DNA from: Farysia itapuensis
Lineage: Eukaryota; Basidiomycota; Ustilaginomycetes; Ustilaginales; Ustilaginaceae
Assembly (NCBI GenBank): GCA_023212645.1
Contig: JALBYC010000008.1
Span: forward strand, 124,001-188,000
Reading direction: 5' to 3'
Length of the DNA: 64,000 nucleotides
Made by a program: the position numbers and the translations under genes. Below are positions 19,476-27,764 of this stretch, one piece after another. Every line of letters starts with the position of its first letter. Positions within the stretch are counted from its first letter, which is position 1. Under the pieces are notes generated by a model, which worked only from the letters and a program-made list of their open reading frames with translations, did no database searches and had not been told where the DNA came from.

Positions 19476-20522
19476 ATGGGTAAAAAATCCAACAAGAACC
19501 AGCAGGAGCAGGCTGTAGACCTCGCCAACGCAGGTCCCAAGGACTGTGGCGTGCTATTCGACAGCTCCGATGCTGTCATCGACAAGGCCAGGGAGATGGT
19601 CCGATTGGACCACATCTCTAAACCCTGGACCCGAGAGTCGTGGGAGAAGGCGCGTGCTTTCATCCTGGAGCAGCGACAGAAGCTAGAGACCAGCGGTTGG
19701 ACTGGCACCGACTCTGCCCGAACCGAGCTCTACGTTCTCCGACGCAACGCTCCCCACGGCGCCTTCACAGACGATGGCTTCATGTACATTCGAGTACCCA
19801 AGAAGTTCATTGACTTCCTCCGCTCCAGCCGACCCGCCGACGACGACAAGGCAGAAGAGCAGACCGAGGAGGACAAGAAGCGCAAGACGCTTCGTCGACG
19901 CAAGGAGAACGCTCCCTCTTACAAGATGGAGAACGAATTCATCTGGAAAGTGCGAGTCGATGGCGAGAGCGAGGAAAGTGGCCGAGAGCCAAATGTCATT
20001 CTTGACACCCCAGAACCATTGGAAAACATGTGAGTAAAAACATCCTTTTGGCGGTACGCGACGTTCGGCTACAGTCACTGACACCTGGCCGTGAATTTCA
20101 ACCTTTTTGCGAAATACAGTTTCTACCTCGTCCAGTGCCTGTCACCCGGTATGGCCCAATTGCAGTACAACCGAAAGGATGCTATGCAACAAGGTACCAA
20201 GCAGACAGACGTCCGAGACGACGATGAAGTCCCCACTATGCGACACCGCGCCACCTTTGCTGCTAGCGAGAAGATGGTCCGAGTCCTCCCCCCAGTCTTT
20301 TGGATGAGGAAGAATGAAATGCAGCTGCGAATCATTCTTGGATCGGATGCCTACGAGGCAACGCTGCAGGCCGCCAACGAGCCCTCGCGTTCACACACAC
20401 GCGAGACCAAGGGGCTCTCGGAGAAGATGTGGGAAGAGAAGCTCCCGGCCAAGGCCGAGACCAAGAAGTCGAAGAAGACCAAGGCCCCCAAGGCGGCCAA
20501 GGCTGTCGAAGCAACTGCCTGA
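19476..20522 (+). CDS. Conserved-looking protein of unknown function (2 exons)
   Basis: Exons 19476-20029 and 20120-20522 join to 318 residues; the 90-bp intron runs from GTGAGT to ACAG in phase 2. The protein opens MGKKSNKNQQEQ and has no signal peptide or membrane segment. It has a compact first half with several Trp residues (KPWTRESWEKARAF, SGWTGTDSARTELYVL), an acidic then basic linker at about residues 122-150 (EEDKKRKTLRRRKEN), a second compact part (FYLVQCLSPGMAQLQYNRKDAM, later LPPVFWMRKNEMQLRIILGSD) and a Lys/Ala-rich tail. I do not recognise the family. The long leader, TATA box and codon use biased to C-ending codons suggest high expression. Confidence 0.8.
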
Positions 20523-21048
20523 GCGTCCACTGTTGGGAGCGAGAGTGTCGCCGAAAGATGCTCTGTTCCCGTCAGCGGCCGTCCTCGCTCGTTGCTTTCG
20601 TGTCCCGGTGTCCCTGGTTCTTGCTTCGTTGACCGTCTCTGTCTCTGTCGGATATAAAAGGCTCGAAAAAAACCTATTCCTACTGGCTCTTGTCGAGACT
20701 CGCTTGCGTCTTCCGGACCCTTGGCTCGCTTCTACTTCCTACAAAGCCGTTCGCCAAATACTTTGTCCTCCTCGATTTGGGCGATGTTCGCCTTCCCTTG
20801 CCTTCGCGTGCAGCACATCTGCAGCCGCATCCCTCTAATCTTTTCCCCATACGCATCTTGCACAGCATATCTCTCTACCCATCAAGCTGTTGTACCACTA
20901 TCCAGCATCCCTCTCACAGTCTTGATGGCCTTTGTATCTCTCGAATCTGGCTTTGTAATTGTACCGGCGCAGCATCGTTCTCTCACACACAGATTAAACA
21001 CACAAACAAAGAATCTAGTTGCCGTTTCGAAACAGTGCTACCTGATCG
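20523..21048. other. 526-bp convergent intergenic region with a TATA-like box
   Basis: It lies between the stops of the 19476 gene (+) and IES2 (-). It contains TATAAAAG at 20653-20660 on the plus strand, followed by a long C/T-rich tract. No ATG-started frame of credible composition follows, so it may simply be 3' UTR sequence. Confidence 0.45.
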
Positions 21049-22656
21049 CTACCCTTGCTGCTCGACAGCTTGGTCGTCCTGAGGAGTTACCAGTTCTTCG
21101 GTCGAGACTTCTTTGGCATCTTTGGATTTTGGCGGTGTACGATTGCCGATCCACTGCTGTCTGGTCTGGCCCAGAGCTTTTCGCAGCTTGTATTCGTACA
21201 GTCCCTCAGTGCCCCACGCGCTTTGCAGTGCTTGATCCTCTTCACATTCCTGCTTTTGACGCTTGAGACGATGGAGATTCTTTTCGTTGATAGCTTGTAG
21301 CTTTGCGTTTTGCACCTTGGGAGGTGGGTTATCAAGCTCCTGGATGAGGGCCGTGTCAATGCCAGTATAATTAGACGGTAGAATGTCAGTGATAAACGGT
21401 GGCCCGGTGGGCACGGCGAGAATCTTGCGGTCGGCGCGTTCGACGGTGCGGAAGAAGGGGGCGGGCATGTGTTTGAGTGCTTTGCGCGAGACCTGCTCCC
21501 GACCTTTTTGCTTTGCCTTTTCAGCTTCTTCATCTGACTCTTCTGCTGACCCGGCACGTGGAAGCTTGTTGCGACTGCGACCGACCTGTTTCTTGAGCAG
21601 GCGATTGATAGTCTCAATCTTGTCGTCTTCGAGCTTCTTCTCCGTGTGATTCTTGCGTTTGCGTGCCGTTTCGGAGCGACGGAGGGCCAGCTCGTTTTCA
21701 GTGAGTTTCTTCTTGCGATTGGGGTCGAACATGGGGAGTTGGACATGAGCAGAATTCTCGACGCCTGAATCCCTTGCTAGTTGACGCGCTGTTCGTCCAG
21801 CTAGGGCGACCATTTCAGCGGCGGTCGCTTCATCCGGCTCTGACTCGTCGCCGGAAGAGTTGTCGAGAGCGGACAGTGGCTGTTCCTCATCATCGTCACG
21901 TGAGATCTCCAGCTCGTCTTCCTCCTCGTCTTCTGGTTCGCCGTCGTCTTGTCCAAGCAATAGATCGTTCAGTTCGTCATCGTCAGGACGATCGTCCTCC
22001 GAGTCAGAGTTCTTGCCGCCTTTCGAGCTGCGCGGTTTCCATTTGACTTTGGTTGCATCTTGCGTCTTCTTGCTCGGAGCCGGTTTCGATTGTGACGGTC
22101 GGCCACGGGATGCGGCCGGGGGTGGCGTTGGTTCTGCCTGCTTCTTGGCCGCATTAGTGGGTGTTCGGGTCAGTTTGACCTTGAGTGTCTTCTTGCCGCT
22201 GCTAGCGGGCGGTGTGCTTTCGGCGTTGTCACCAGCAAGGGAAGAGCGTGCTGATGCTCGAGCACCTCGCTTTGGCGCTGTGGAGCTTGAGGCAGCACCT
22301 GCAGTGTTTGCGAGAGAGTCCTTGCTAGGTCGGCCCGGTTTGCGCTTTTGACCAACGGGTGCAACGGCAGAACGATAGTCTCCGTCGTCGTCGCTGTCGT
22401 CCTCTTGCAGCTCGTCTTCTATGCCGGTCTCGTCATCGTAATCATTGGCGGTAGGTTGATCTTCGTCGCTTTCGTCGTCGCTATTGTCGTCTAAAGCTAG
22501 TTGAAAAGCTTTGCGACGACGCTTGGTCGGCGTCCGTGGGTTAGAAGCGGCCATATCTTCGTCCGACGAGAGTCCGTTCTGATCGCTCAGGTCGCTGCCT
22601 TCTGACAGCGCTTCCAGGCCCTTTCTTCTCGAAGAGCTCGACTGCTGTGGTGGCAT
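21049..22656 (-). CDS. IES2: INO80 chromatin remodelling complex subunit Ies2 (PAPA-1 domain)
   Basis: 535 residues from the ATG at 22656. The N-terminal 280 residues are disordered, with alternating acidic runs (DDNSDDESDEDQ, EDEEEDELEI) and basic Pro/Ser/Lys patches. At about residues 312-357 lies the PAPA-1-like block: LTENELALRRSETARKRKN, then EKKLEDDKIETINRLLKKQ. This matches the conserved region of yeast Ies2 and human INO80B. A further conserved part (DRKILAVPTGPPF) follows, and the tail is helical and charged. The zf-HIT finger of human INO80B is not seen, as in yeast Ies2. Ies2 stimulates the ATPase of the nucleosome-sliding INO80 complex. The open frame extends 104 codons above the chosen ATG into the promoter of the GTPase gene, without homology. 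Confidence 0.86.
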   Translation of the reverse strand: MPPQQSSSSRRKGLEALSEGSDLSDQNGLSSDEDMAASNPRTPTKRRRKAFQLALDDNSDDESDEDQPTANDYDDETGIEDELQEDDSDDDGDYRSAVAPVGQKRKPGRPSKDSLANTAGAASSSTAPKRGARASARSSLAGDNAESTPPASSGKKTLKVKLTRTPTNAAKKQAEPTPPPAASRGRPSQSKPAPSKKTQDATKVKWKPRSSKGGKNSDSEDDRPDDDELNDLLLGQDDGEPEDEEEDELEISRDDDEEQPLSALDNSSGDESEPDEATAAEMVALAGRTARQLARDSGVENSAHVQLPMFDPNRKKKLTENELALRRSETARKRKNHTEKKLEDDKIETINRLLKKQVGRSRNKLPRAGSAEESDEEAEKAKQKGREQVSRKALKHMPAPFFRTVERADRKILAVPTGPPFITDILPSNYTGIDTALIQELDNPPPKVQNAKLQAINEKNLHRLKRQKQECEEDQALQSAWGTEGLYEYKLRKALGQTRQQWIGNRTPPKSKDAKEVSTEELVTPQDDQAVEQQG

Positions 22657-22867
22657 ATTGGGCAACTGGAGGGCGTGTAAAGCGCTTGTGCTAGGAGGGA
22701 AGCTTTGATTTGGCTCAAGGTTTTGGCGTTGGGACTTGGCCCACTTGGGACGACTAGCCGCACATCGGGTCGATCGGGGATGTGATTCATCGGGCGTGTT
22801 GGACAGGTGTTGGTCTTTTGTCCCATTTCGCGACACTTGTGCCAACACGCATGCACTGCACATCCCA
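22657..22867. promoter_or_regulatory. Divergent promoter of IES2 and SPG1
   Basis: 211 bp separate the two ATGs. I see no TATA box or repeated motif. Confidence 0.4.
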
Positions 22868-23702
22868 ATGTCGAGCAGACAGGAAGCTTCGTCTGCTTCA
22901 TCTTCGGCAGGAGGAGGAGATGCAGAGAAGTCAAGGTGTGTATCTGGTTCGCGCTGGCTTACAGACACAGTGCGCTAACACCTGTCCACTTCGCAGTGTA
23001 ATCCTCAAGGTGGGCATGGTCGGCGACTCTCAGATTGGCAAGACATCCCTCATGGTTCGCTACGTTGAAGGCTCCTTCAACGAGGACTACATTCAGACAC
23101 TCGGAGTCAACTTCATGGAGAAGACAGTGTCAATACGAAACACGGAGATCACTTTCTCCATCTGGGATCTCGGCGGACAGCGCGAATTTGTCAACATGCT
23201 GCCCCTTGTCTGGTACGTCTAGACCGCCTGAAATGTTCCCTCCGTTCTGCTGCTGATTCAGGATGCGGCTCTTGTAGTAATGACGCAGTCGCGATCCTGT
23301 TTATGTTTGACCTGACGCGCAAATCGACGCTCAACAGCATCAAAGAATGGTATCGACAGGCGCGCGGATTCAACAAGACAGCTATCCCTTTCCTGATCGG
23401 CACAAAGTACGACGACTATGCAACTCTGCCGCGCGAAGAGCAAGATGAGACAACCAAGCAGGCACGCCGCTTTAGTCGTGCCATGAAGGCACCGCTTGTC
23501 TTCTGCAGCACGAGTCATGCCATCAACGTCCAGAAGATCTTCAAGGTCCTCCTCGCAAAGGCGTTTGACCTCAAATGCACCATTCCAGAGATCAAAGGCC
23601 CGGGCGAGCCCATACTGATCTACGTAAGTAGCAATGTGACCGTGCTGCAAACATGCTTTCGTCCGTTTGACACTTTGGACCCTTTGGCAGCTCGACGTAT
23701 AA
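22868..23702 (+). CDS. SPG1: Spg1/Tem1 septation GTPase (4 exons)
   Basis: Exons 22868-22935, 22997-23212, 23278-23623 and 23691-23702 join to 213 residues. The first 22 residues are Ser/Ala-rich, then the Ras-like fold follows: P-loop [12 protein letters not shown] (GDxxxGKT/S), switch I around YIQTLGVNF, the G3 motif WDLGGQREF (where small GTPases usually have DxxGQ), TKYD (NKxD-like G4), and [13 protein letters not shown] (G5). WDLGGQ and GTKYD are typical of the Spg1/Tem1 branch, which switches on the septation initiation or mitotic exit network at spindle pole bodies. The C-terminus has no prenylation CaaX box, as expected. The last coding exon adds only LDV and the stop. An alternative acceptor at 23763 would give a different, hydrophobic tail. 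Confidence 0.93.
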
Positions 23703-23820
23703 ATATGGCTACGGCACACGCTCGTATATACCCTTTGCATTCATTACACTTTGTCTCTCGCAGATACACACCTCCATCGTTGCATTGACTTTTCTCGTCG
23801 TGTGAATGTGCTATCTGCGT

Positions 23821-26800
23821 CTAATGCTCGATTCGTCGGACGACAAGTCCGATTCGTGTGCCGGAAGAAACTACATGGATCACCTCGACCTTGAACGTGT
23901 CGCCCACTGCAGGCGGAGGTTCTCTTCTGTCCCACACCAAATCGGCGGGCGAGTCGAGTGAGCCGATCTGAACTCGCACATTCGCTGTACGAGTCGAAAT
24001 GTTGACCCGCACATCTGACAGCCCAACCCTGGCAGTCAGAGGGCCGATATACTGGCGTAGTCGAGCCCGTTCTTCGTCCGTCAATGCGGGATCATTCTGG
24101 TGCGCGAGGGCGTATCGTACCAGGCTGGCCACCCAAAAGCGTCCAGCCGATCGCGACAACCGCGATAGCATTGATTCCTGACGCTGGAGGTGGGGAAGCA
24201 TGGCGTCCATGTCGCTGTAGCCGAAAGAGAGTTTGCGGTGCACGAGGTGATGCTTCAACTGCCAGTGAACCAACATGTCCGGGTATCGACGCAATGGGCT
24301 CGACGCACGCATATAACCACTTCTCGATACCGCATCGTCATACTCCTGGGGCAGGAAATGAGCCGGATTCGCATCGGGATCCCGAGTGACCGGCGGAACG
24401 CCTAGCATGAAATGCTGGGCAGCAGTCGAAGAATACGTGGCAAGGGGGATTTGTATTTGTGCTGCAAAAACTTCATCGTGTGGGACTGTACCATGCCCGA
24501 TGACACCATTTCCATCGCCAAGCATAGAGACCGCCTCCGTCGAGCCAGGTGCTGGTATGTTTTTACGCATGGCGAGCAAAGTGTCAAGATCCTTATCAGC
24601 TGGATCAGCTACCTGAGCTCGGTACGGCAGTGGGATGTGATGTTCACGACCATAGGTGCCACAGATACGTCCCGCGAGGACCATGAATTCAGCGACCATG
24701 CTCTCAGCCACTCTAGGCACGGCTCCTTCTCGTTGCGTCAGGACCGACTGCGGGATGTCGATGTTTGGGAAACCGGCATAAAACTGAGGTCGATCCAATA
24801 GAGATCCTGATCTGGTATTTGATGGCAACGGAAGCGGCGAGACTCTGTAATCGAGTCTAGTTGAATAACTCAACGTGGCGCTTGCTCGAGAACGGTTTTC
24901 GCTCAATTTCTCGGCGATCTTGAACAACATGGAGAGATCTGCTGTTTGCTTGGGCGACAGATCGCCAGAAGACAAGATGGCTTTGCTCACTCTCTCGTAA
25001 GTGAGTACCTGCACGTCGTAGACGACCCCTGCCTGCACTTGGGTATCTTGCACCAGACCAGTAGACAGGTCTATAAGCGCACTGAATGTCATCGTACGTT
25101 GTCCAGCGCCATCCTGCTTGCCTTGACGCAGTCCCACGACATCCACCAAGTCGTCTGGCAGCATTGCCCATCGTGCTTCGGGGAAGTATAATGACGAAAA
25201 TCGACGTCTTGCTCGAGAGGCCAACGGTGATTCACGCTGAACCAGAGCGGTTGGGTCGGCAACGTGGATACGGACCCATGCCTGCTCGGGATCCTTGTCC
25301 GGAATCGTCACAGGTTCGATCGACACACCGTCGTCGAGCTCGAAGGCATCAGCAGCGTCAATCACGTACACGGGTACATCGCGTCCGAAATCGGTGCGGA
25401 TATTTTCGATCGACTCGTCCGTCGTCAATTCATACTTTCGTGCTGTCGTTGATGAGAGAGCAGCGTCTTTGGGAGCTTCTCTGCGCGCGAGCCTGTCCAT
25501 CACGACGGGTTCGGGTTCGCCACCGTCTTCGCCTTGTGTGAATGCGTGGAGCACCGGCTCAAATCGGGTCGGGTTGTGCCATTGGGGAAGCACGCCCGCA
25601 TCTATGAGGAAACGGGTCACCAAGGTATGCTGCAGATCCGCACCAGCAGGGAGATCCGAGTCCAGATCTTGAAGGAGAGCTTTGCTTAGACTCCGCTGAC
25701 GGTCTTGTTCCAGGAAAAGCAGCGACAGTGCTTCGTCCTCTGCCATATTTCGTGGCTTGTCAAAAGGGTGTGGGAGGAGCGAGACATGTGCGCCGGCGCG
25801 CTTTAGGATTGACATGACAATACTTGAATATTTGTCAACCTGAAGGTTCCTTCTCAATCCCAAGCTGGCTTGCAGGAATTCAAGAATGACCCTGTCTTGC
25901 TGATTCCATTCCACGTCAAGTTCAGAAAGCGGAGGTTGTACTACTCTTGGCACACCACTGTCGTCGTACGGGTGCGCCTCGCGCCAGGCTCGAACTCGTT
26001 TGACTTTGTCAACAAATTCGGCAATGTAAGCGTATTCGACTGTTCCTGGCTCGGCCGCTTCCCACTTTGCGCAAAGTTCGTACGTTCGGCGTGCTTCTGG
26101 AGAGGGACATGTGAAGAGCTGACTGGTACGGTGATGAAAACTGTCGGCCATGAAATGGGTTGGGTTGTCCATGAGTAGCGTGTGGCAAGCGTAGATGGTG
26201 GCTGCGGTCAGCGGTGCGACAGACTCTGCTTTGAGACTGTCACGAACGGCATTGCGCACAAGCGTCTGATACAGCAGCTTGGTCGCTTCGTGTGTGGTGA
26301 TGGTTCCAGTGCGCAAATCCATTCGATCCTCCAAGGCTGCAGAGAGCTGATAATCTTCGTCGTTTGCAAAATGCTGCTTGACTTCTTTCATGTCTTGCTG
26401 CGCAGCATTCTGCAGTTCGGGATCGACGAGGAATGTGGATTGGAAGACGGGTAAGAGTCTTTGCATTTCTCGCTCTTTCTGACGCTCGAGAACGCGGAGC
26501 TTGTGGCAGATTGAGGCACGTGCCTCCAGGCGAGCCATGTCGACGTTGACTGGCTGCAGAATAGCGTTTGAGCCGCCTTGCACATCGTTACTAGAGTTGC
26601 TCTGTTCTCTCTGTTCTTGCATGGTTCCCAAAGAGACGATAGCGGCAACTTCATGTGCGTCTGGACATGCAGCCAGAGCAAGCTCGTGCTCGACCAAATT
26701 GGGAATCGATATCATGACATCGCTTTTGGCGGTGGAAACAATCTCGCCCGTAGTGACGAGAACGAGGAGATCCGAAGCTTTGGATAGCGCAGATTTGATA

Positions 26801-27537
26801 ACTTCGTCTGGCGGAGGCGGCAGCACAATTGCCGGTGCGACGTAATTGCCTCTTATCTCGACAAAGTCACCTGGCCTGACGGTATCCGATGGAAAAGCGA
26901 AGTCGTCAAACTTGATTAGGGGTGTTGAAGCATTGTGCTCTGGATCTGGCAATTCGCGAGAGCCTAAATTTGATTTGCGAGGTAGCGAGGGTAGAAGAAG
27001 AGGTTCGAACAAAACAAGAGAAGTATGCTGGCCAAGTCGAGCGGAAGCGTTTTCGTCCAAGGAGGCTGAGATGACCTTGCTGCGGAGTGCTTCTCTGGAA
27101 AGCGGATGCGGAACCACGTGCTTGCGCGAGCTGGGTCCCTTTGTAGGCTTCCATCCGGAGAACTGATCTGACTGACTCTTGTTGAGTTGCACGTTTGCGA
27201 GTCTAGATGCCTGAAGCAATGTGCTGGAAGTGTGGTCTATTCTTTCTTTATCCGTCATTGATGTTCTGTTGGAGGTTCTGTTGGGATTCTTTCTCTGTCG
27301 CTTCTCCTCGAGTTTCTGTTGCTGCTTCCGCCTGTACTTTTCGGCGCTGTTTTCATACCAGGTAAGGCCGGTAACACCGTTTCGGGCCAGGCGCTTTGGA
27401 TCCGGTGGATCATCACCTAGCTTGTAGAAGTACTGCGGAGGACATGTGGCATGAATGGACCGCACCGAAGCATGATTTGTCTTCGGCTGCAAGTGTGGAC
27501 AGCGAGAACACGAGGCGCGTATCGAAGCGCGGATCAT
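23821..27537 (-). CDS. DSS1: Mitochondrial 3'-5' exoribonuclease (RNB family, Dss1/CYT-4 type)
   Basis: 1238 residues without introns. The N-terminus is rich in Arg, Ser and Ala, lacks acidic residues (MIRASIRASCSRCP) and looks like a mitochondrial presequence. The catalytic RNB domain covers about residues 700-1110 and contains VIDAADAFELDDGVSIE, with acidic residues D727, E733, D735 and D736 at the metal-binding positions, and later YMRASSPLRRYPDMLVHWQL, a classical RNB motif. An S1-like segment ends the protein. Dss1 is the exonuclease of the mitochondrial degradosome, acting with the helicase Suv3; CYT-4 is the Neurospora form. The third acidic position is Glu rather than the Asp of bacterial RNase II. 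It is divergent from the hAT-like gene. Confidence 0.93.
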   Translation of the reverse strand: MIRASIRASCSRCPHLQPKTNHASVRSIHATCPPQYFYKLGDDPPDPKRLARNGVTGLTWYENSAEKYRRKQQQKLEEKRQRKNPNRTSNRTSMTDKERIDHTSSTLLQASRLANVQLNKSQSDQFSGWKPTKGPSSRKHVVPHPLSREALRSKVISASLDENASARLGQHTSLVLFEPLLLPSLPRKSNLGSRELPDPEHNASTPLIKFDDFAFPSDTVRPGDFVEIRGNYVAPAIVLPPPPDEVIKSALSKASDLLVLVTTGEIVSTAKSDVMISIPNLVEHELALAACPDAHEVAAIVSLGTMQEQREQSNSSNDVQGGSNAILQPVNVDMARLEARASICHKLRVLERQKEREMQRLLPVFQSTFLVDPELQNAAQQDMKEVKQHFANDEDYQLSAALEDRMDLRTGTITTHEATKLLYQTLVRNAVRDSLKAESVAPLTAATIYACHTLLMDNPTHFMADSFHHRTSQLFTCPSPEARRTYELCAKWEAAEPGTVEYAYIAEFVDKVKRVRAWREAHPYDDSGVPRVVQPPLSELDVEWNQQDRVILEFLQASLGLRRNLQVDKYSSIVMSILKRAGAHVSLLPHPFDKPRNMAEDEALSLLFLEQDRQRSLSKALLQDLDSDLPAGADLQHTLVTRFLIDAGVLPQWHNPTRFEPVLHAFTQGEDGGEPEPVVMDRLARREAPKDAALSSTTARKYELTTDESIENIRTDFGRDVPVYVIDAADAFELDDGVSIEPVTIPDKDPEQAWVRIHVADPTALVQRESPLASRARRRFSSLYFPEARWAMLPDDLVDVVGLRQGKQDGAGQRTMTFSALIDLSTGLVQDTQVQAGVVYDVQVLTYERVSKAILSSGDLSPKQTADLSMLFKIAEKLSENRSRASATLSYSTRLDYRVSPLPLPSNTRSGSLLDRPQFYAGFPNIDIPQSVLTQREGAVPRVAESMVAEFMVLAGRICGTYGREHHIPLPYRAQVADPADKDLDTLLAMRKNIPAPGSTEAVSMLGDGNGVIGHGTVPHDEVFAAQIQIPLATYSSTAAQHFMLGVPPVTRDPDANPAHFLPQEYDDAVSRSGYMRASSPLRRYPDMLVHWQLKHHLVHRKLSFGYSDMDAMLPHLQRQESMLSRLSRSAGRFWVASLVRYALAHQNDPALTDEERARLRQYIGPLTARVGLSDVRVNISTRTANVRVQIGSLDSPADLVWDRREPPPAVGDTFKVEVIHVVSSGTRIGLVVRRIEH

Positions 27538-27764
27538 GGCTAGGTTGGTACGAAGCTAGGTCGCAACAGCATAACCGAAGAAAACGGAAAGGAAAAATTA
27601 CGGAAGAAACACAAGCTCCACTTCCGACTTCCGAGAATCGAGTTGACAGGTGTTCGCGTAAAGTATTTGGGACGTGTCTCGCGTTCGCTCGCACAACCGC
27701 TCCACGCGGTTTTTTTTCGACAGGCGTACAGATCCCTTTTTCACACCAACACCCTGCTCGCAGT
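27538..27764. promoter_or_regulatory. Divergent promoter of DSS1 and the hAT-like gene
   Basis: 227 bp separate the two ATGs. It contains an A-rich patch near 27575-27610 and a run of eight T near 27711. No transposon terminal repeats are visible. Confidence 0.4.

Noticed and set aside
27396..27764. 123-codon N-terminal extension of the hAT-like gene
   Set aside because: It begins at TTG and overlaps the N-terminus and promoter of DSS1; the BED finger follows the ATG at 27765 directly.
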